Below the pieces are notes generated by a model. The model saw nothing but the letters and a program-made list of their open reading frames with translations, searched no databases and was not told the origin of the DNA. Shown one piece after another: positions 58,925-64,000 of a stretch of 64,000 bases of DNA. Positions within the stretch are counted from its first letter, which is position 1. Each line of letters opens with the position of its first letter. This DNA comes from Actibacterium naphthalenivorans. GTDB lineage: Bacteria > Pseudomonadota > Alphaproteobacteria > Rhodobacterales > Rhodobacteraceae. The position numbers and the translations under genes were made by a program. The DNA lies in the NCBI RefSeq assembly GCF_014196965.1, contig NZ_JACIEQ010000001.1:310001-374000 (forward strand). Direction: 5' to 3'.

Positions 58925-59794
58925 TTACTCGGCAGACGCAACCGTGACGGCGCGCGGCTTGCCGGCATATTCCTCGATGGCACCATCGAGCCATTTTTCG
59001 TAATCGGCCTGGCTGACCGCCTTCACGGTGATCGGCATATAGGCGTGGGACTGGCCGCAAAGCTCGGAGCACTGGCCGAAATAGATGCCTTCCATGCCTT
59101 CATCCACCTTGAACCACAGCTCGGCCAGACGGCCCGGCACCGCGTCCTGCTTGACGCCGAAGGCCGGCATCGCCCAGGAATGGATCACATCCGCGCCGGT
59201 GACCTGCACAACGACGGTCTTGCCGGTGGGCACCACCATGGCGGTGTCGGTGGCCAGCAGATATTGCTCTTTGTCATAGCCGTAATCGGCCAGTTCATCC
59301 TTCTCCAGCATGTAGCTGTCGAAGGCGAATTCGTGATCGGGATATTCATAGCCCCAGTACCACTGAAAGCCGGTGACCTTCACGGTCACGTCCGCATCCG
59401 GAATCTCCTGCTGCTTGAACAGAACCGGCAGCGAGAAGGCCCCGATGAACACGAGAATCAGAATCGGCACCACCGTCCAGGCCACCTCGATCGGGGAATG
59501 GTGTGTGAAGGTGGCGGGCTTGGGGTTCATCCGGCTGTTGTAGCGCAGGATGACGATCGCCAGCAGCGCCACGACAAAGACGGTAATCGCGGTGATGATG
59601 ATCAGGATCAGATGGTCCAGCCCCTGCAGATCACGGGCGAGTTCCGTCGCCGCGGGCTGAAATCCAAGGGCGCGCGGCTCTGGCTGACCGATGATCTTCA
59701 GGCCCTCGAGCCCGTCCTGCGCCATCGCCGAAGTCGCCGCCATCGAAGCCGCACCTGCGGCCCAGAGGCCGGAAAGCAAAGTTGAAATCCGCAT
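58925..59794 (-). CDS. ctaC: Cytochrome c oxidase subunit II
   Basis: A 289-residue protein with a signal peptide ([21 protein letters not shown]), two membrane helices ([43 protein letters not shown]), the electron-entry tryptophan region [10 protein letters not shown], and the CuA site [13 protein letters not shown] with [12 protein letters not shown]. The ATG at 59794 follows AGGGAAAG and fits the signal peptide. It is the first gene of the ctaC-ctaB-orf-ctaG-ctaE-SURF1 operon; subunit I (ctaD) is not in the window. Confidence 0.97.
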   Translation of the reverse strand: MRISTLLSGLWAAGAASMAATSAMAQDGLEGLKIIGQPEPRALGFQPAATELARDLQGLDHLILIIITAITVFVVALLAIVILRYNSRMNPKPATFTHHSPIEVAWTVVPILILVFIGAFSLPVLFKQQEIPDADVTVKVTGFQWYWGYEYPDHEFAFDSYMLEKDELADYGYDKEQYLLATDTAMVVPTGKTVVVQVTGADVIHSWAMPAFGVKQDAVPGRLAELWFKVDEGMEGIYFGQCSELCGQSHAYMPITVKAVSQADYEKWLDGAIEEYAGKPRAVTVASAE

Positions 59795-59930
59795 GTTCTT
59801 TCCCTGTACGTAGTGCGACCCATGGCCGCTGAACGGAAGCTGATTTTCGAGCATCCGTTGTGTTCCCGGCCCCAAAAACCATATTAGGTCGGATGAAACA
59901 AGCAAATCTGTTGCGGCATTGGGCCGCGAC

Positions 59931-59944
59931 TTGATCCAAGTCAA
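59931..59944. promoter_or_regulatory. FNR/FnrL-type box TTGAT-CCAA-GTCAA
   Basis: It matches the FNR consensus TTGAT-N4-ATCAA at nine of ten positions. It sits between divergent ctaC (137 bases above its start) and tldD (22 bases above its start). An oxygen-responsive regulator acting on the aa3 oxidase operon, or repressing tldD, is plausible. Confidence 0.6.
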
Positions 59945-59965
59945 AGACGTATCTGGGACACATAA

Positions 59966-61387
<1,422 letters not shown>

Positions 61388-61468
61388 CCGCCTGACCGAA
61401 AAAATTTGAATTGAACAGCGGCGGATTCACCACCCGTTAACCCTCTTGGCGGAACACTGACCTCGTGA

Positions 61469-62638
61469 ATGAGCGGAGTCGTGCAGCCAGTGGACATATA
61501 TTCTTCCACCCACCCCCTCGCACCACCCACCCAGGAAGAGGACCTGGTGGCGTGGCTCCGTCTCATTCGGTCGCGCCGTGTCGGCGCGACCACCTTTTTC
61601 AGGCTGATGGCAGAGCATGGCAGCGCCGATGCCGCCCTCGCCGCCCTGCCCGAACTCGCCCGCAGCGCCGGCGTGGAACACTATGGCGCCTGCCCGCGTG
61701 ACGATGCCCTGCGCGAGCTTGCGGCGGGTCGCGCCGCCGGTGCGCGGCTGATCGCCTTCGGCACACCCGGCTACCCCGCCGCGCTGACCGATATCCCCGA
61801 CCCGCCACCGATGCTATGGGCGCGCGGCCGGGCCGATCTGCTGCGGCGCCCGCAGGTGGCGCTGGTCGGGGCGCGCAACGCCTCTTCGCTCGGCACACGC
61901 ATGACGCGCAAACTGGCCGAAGGGCTGGGGGCCGCCGGGATGGTCACCGTTTCGGGGCTGGCGCGTGGCGTCGATACGGCCGCGCATCTCGCCTCGCTCG
62001 ACACCGGAACCATCGCGGTCATGGCCGGCGGGGTTGATGTCATCTATCCGGCCGAGAATACCGAGCTTGCCGGAAAGATCGCCGCGCAGGGCCTGCTGCT
62101 GTCGGAACAGCCCGTCGGGCTCACCCCGCAGGCGCGGCATTTCCCGCAACGCAACCGCATCATCTCGGGCCTGGCGCGCGCCGTGATCGTGGTCGAGGCC
62201 GCAGCCCGCTCGGGCAGCCTGATCACCGCGAAAAACGCGCTCGATCAGGGGCGCGAGGTTCTGGCGGTGCCCGGCCACCCGTTCGACGCGCGCGCCTCGG
62301 GCTGCAACATGCTGATCCGCGACGGCGCGACACTGGTGCGCGGCGACAGTGACGTGCTCGAGGCGCTCGGCGTACCCGCGGAACCCGCCGCGCCCGCACA
62401 GCCGGCCCGGTTTCCCGAAATCCCGCCGGGGCCCGCGCGCCGCGTCCGCGCGGCGGCAGAGATCCCGCAGCTTCACGCCGAAATCCTGTCGCGGCTCGGC
62501 CCGTCGCCGCTGGCCGAGGATCAGCTGATCCGCGATCTGGACCTGCCCGCCGGGGCGGTCACGCCTGAATTGCTGACCCTGGAGCTGGACGGGCGGATCA
62601 CCAGGCAGGCGGGCGGCCTGTTGTCGCGGGCCGACTGA
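61469..62638 (+). CDS. dprA: DNA-processing protein DprA
   Basis: A 389-residue protein that loads RecA onto incoming single-stranded DNA. The Rossmann-like DprA core has VALVGARNASSLGTRMTRKLAEGL, VSGLARGVDTAAH, GVDVIYPAEN, FPQRNRIISGLARAVIVVEA and SGSLITA. A C-terminal winged-helix DprA domain (about 325-389) is present, and the N-terminal helix-hairpin region is short. Competence loci are common in this group, though transformability cannot be inferred. topA follows after about 310 bases. Confidence 0.94.
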   Translation: MSGVVQPVDIYSSTHPLAPPTQEEDLVAWLRLIRSRRVGATTFFRLMAEHGSADAALAALPELARSAGVEHYGACPRDDALRELAAGRAAGARLIAFGTPGYPAALTDIPDPPPMLWARGRADLLRRPQVALVGARNASSLGTRMTRKLAEGLGAAGMVTVSGLARGVDTAAHLASLDTGTIAVMAGGVDVIYPAENTELAGKIAAQGLLLSEQPVGLTPQARHFPQRNRIISGLARAVIVVEAAARSGSLITAKNALDQGREVLAVPGHPFDARASGCNMLIRDGATLVRGDSDVLEALGVPAEPAAPAQPARFPEIPPGPARRVRAAAEIPQLHAEILSRLGPSPLAEDQLIRDLDLPAGAVTPELLTLELDGRITRQAGGLLSRAD

Positions 62639-62948
62639 ACCCGCCCGGCCGGGCAGAGATATAGGCCACGGCAGGCTGTCCGGCAGAGTACGGGCGCAAC
62701 ACCCACGGGGCCATCCCACGGCAAACAGACGCCGGCTCCGGGCAGGGCGCCCAGATGGCGCGCCAAGCGCTCTTTCACCGCAAAACAGCGATGGCCACCC
62801 CGCCGCGCCCCCGATGCCCCGATATTCACCACTATAGTGGTGCGGCCGGCCGCACCCGGTGGCAGTGTCGCCAACGCATTGACAATCTCGCCGCATGCGC
62901 CACATCTTGCGCCGCCATGGGCCCCCTGCCCGACTCGAAAGGAAATTC
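62639..62948. other. Intergenic region before topA, no gene seen
   Basis: No credible reading frame or terminator with a U run is seen after dprA. The only clear structure is the pair of adjacent palindromes at 62827-62854. The topA promoter could not be placed with confidence. Confidence 0.35.
62827..62854. promoter_or_regulatory. Two fused perfect palindromes upstream of topA
   Basis: CACCACTATAGTGGTG (62827-62842) and TGCGGCCGGCCGCA (62841-62854) are both perfect and share the bases TG. They lie 95-122 bases above the topA start. They could be an operator, a cruciform sensing supercoiling, or a structured leader. Confidence 0.5.
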
Positions 62949-64000
62949 ATGCCTGTTGTCGTTGTTGAGTCCCCAGCCAAAGCCAAGACAATCAATAAAT
63001 ATCTGGGCTCCGACTACACTGTGCTTGCCTCCTACGGCCATGTCCGAGACCTGCCGCCGAAGGACGGGTCGGTGGATACCGAGCATGATTTCGAGATGAA
63101 ATGGGAAGTGGCCAGTGACAGCAAGAAACATGTCAAGGCCATCGCCGACGCCCTGAAAGACGACAACACCCTGATCCTCGCCACCGACCCCGACCGCGAA
63201 GGAGAGGCGATCAGTTGGCATCTCGAGGAAACCCTGCGCAAGCGCAAGGCGATCAAGAAAGACACCGCTGTCAGCCGCGTGGTGTTCAATGCCATCACCA
63301 AATCCGCCGTCACCGAGGCGATGAAGAACCCGCGCCAGGTCGACGAACCGCTGGTTCACGCCTATCTGGCCCGCCGCGCGCTGGATTACCTGGTGGGCTT
63401 CAACCTGTCGCCGGTGCTGTGGCGCAAGCTGCCCGGCGCGAAATCGGCGGGCCGGGTGCAATCGGTCTGCCTGCGCCTGATCGTCGAGCGCGAGATGGAG
63501 ATCGAGGCGTTCCGCGCCCGCGAATACTGGACGGTCAAGGCGATCCTGACCACCCCGCGCGGCCAGAGCTATGAGGCGCGGCTGACGGTACTGGGCGGCA
63601 AGAAGCTCGATAAGTTCGATCTGGCCAACGAAACCGCCGCTGAACTGGCGGTGCAGGCGATCAACAGCCGCGATCTGACGGTGAAATCGGTCGAGGCGAA
63701 ACCCGCCAGCCGCAACCCCAGCGCGCCGTTCATGACCTCGACCCTGCAGCAGGAGGCGAGCCGCAAGTTCGGCTTCGGCGCGCGCCAGACCATGAGCACG
63801 GCGCAGCGCCTCTATGAGGCGGGCTATATCACCTACATGCGGACCGATGGCATCGACATGGCGCCCGAGGCGGTGATGGCCGCGCGCGACGCGATCAAGG
63901 ATCGCTATGGCGAGGATTACGTGCCCAAAAGCCCGCGCATGTACAAGAACAAGGCCAAGAACGCGCAGGAAGCGCATGAATGTATCCGCCCCACCGACAT
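62949..64000 (+). CDS. topA: DNA topoisomerase I, 3'-truncated by window edge
   Basis: The first 350 codons of a type IA topoisomerase, which relaxes negative supercoils. The Toprim start VVVESPAKAKTINKYLG, the acidic ATDPDREGEAISWHL, the ARRALDYLVGFNLSPVLW segment, and the active-site tyrosine in AGYITYMRTDG are all present and in order. GGAAATTC precedes the ATG. The frame is open to the last base; the remaining domains and C-terminal repeats lie beyond the window. Confidence 0.97.
   Translation, partial: MPVVVVESPAKAKTINKYLGSDYTVLASYGHVRDLPPKDGSVDTEHDFEMKWEVASDSKKHVKAIADALKDDNTLILATDPDREGEAISWHLEETLRKRKAIKKDTAVSRVVFNAITKSAVTEAMKNPRQVDEPLVHAYLARRALDYLVGFNLSPVLWRKLPGAKSAGRVQSVCLRLIVEREMEIEAFRAREYWTVKAILTTPRGQSYEARLTVLGGKKLDKFDLANETAAELAVQAINSRDLTVKSVEAKPASRNPSAPFMTSTLQQEASRKFGFGARQTMSTAQRLYEAGYITYMRTDGIDMAPEAVMAARDAIKDRYGEDYVPKSPRMYKNKAKNAQEAHECIRPTD

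Overview
The window is a high-GC chromosomal stretch from an alphaproteobacterium, most likely a Rhodobacteraceae (Roseobacter-group) member. Supporting features are the ctaC-ctaB-ctaG-ctaE order of the aa3 oxidase genes, FadR-type GntR regulators next to a TRAP transporter, an Irr-type iron box, an FnrL-type box and a DUF1178 gene. No tRNA, rRNA, CRISPR array, prophage or insertion sequence was recognised.

Region 1 (1-26.3 kb) looks like a catabolic island for a hydrophobic, probably terpenoid or alkyl, substrate. It holds the 3' end of a VanB-type reductase gene; a minus-strand operon of acyl-CoA dehydrogenase, class III CoA-transferase and two phytoene-desaturase-like flavoproteins; a FadR-type regulator next to a divergent permease; and a GMC alcohol dehydrogenase - aldehyde dehydrogenase - TRAP transporter operon ending near a second FadR-type regulator. 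Next come a nitroreductase, a MerR-type regulator, a CYP108-like P450 with a ferredoxin reductase, an aldehyde dehydrogenase - SDR - FadL-type porin set, and a 2Fe-2S ferredoxin with a CYP153-like P450. Two related operator families lie in or next to the promoters and tie the blocks together: GGTAGWACC at three places, and TAATGG-TYCGG-CCATTA at two. A plausible flow is uptake through FadL and TRAP, P450 hydroxylation with electrons from the reductase through the ferredoxin, oxidation of alcohol to aldehyde to acid, and CoA-dependent degradation.

Region 2 (26.3-34.4 kb) holds a lower-GC three-gene membrane operon with orphan heme-copper-oxidase-like subunits, a large FAD/NAD(P)-binding protein, a heme oxygenase - bacteriophytochrome kinase pair, and a diheme cytochrome c peroxidase with an Irr-type box upstream.

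Region 3 (34.4-53 kb) is mostly housekeeping: waaA, a gpx - deacetylase - thpR operon, NUDIX, DUF1178 and SDR genes, lysC, ptsP, EcsC, a sulfate-type transporter, mtnP, apt and a D-2-hydroxyacid dehydrogenase. Two very small genes lie between mtnP and apt, one encoding a ribbon-helix-helix protein. A DUF1697 gene is frameshifted.

Region 4 (52.3-64 kb) has the cytochrome aa3 assembly and subunit operon (ctaC, ctaB, a small gene, ctaG, ctaE, SURF1), continuing into thrC, an M16 peptidase and a GNAT gene. An FNR-like box separates it from tldD, dprA and the 5' part of topA, which runs off the window.
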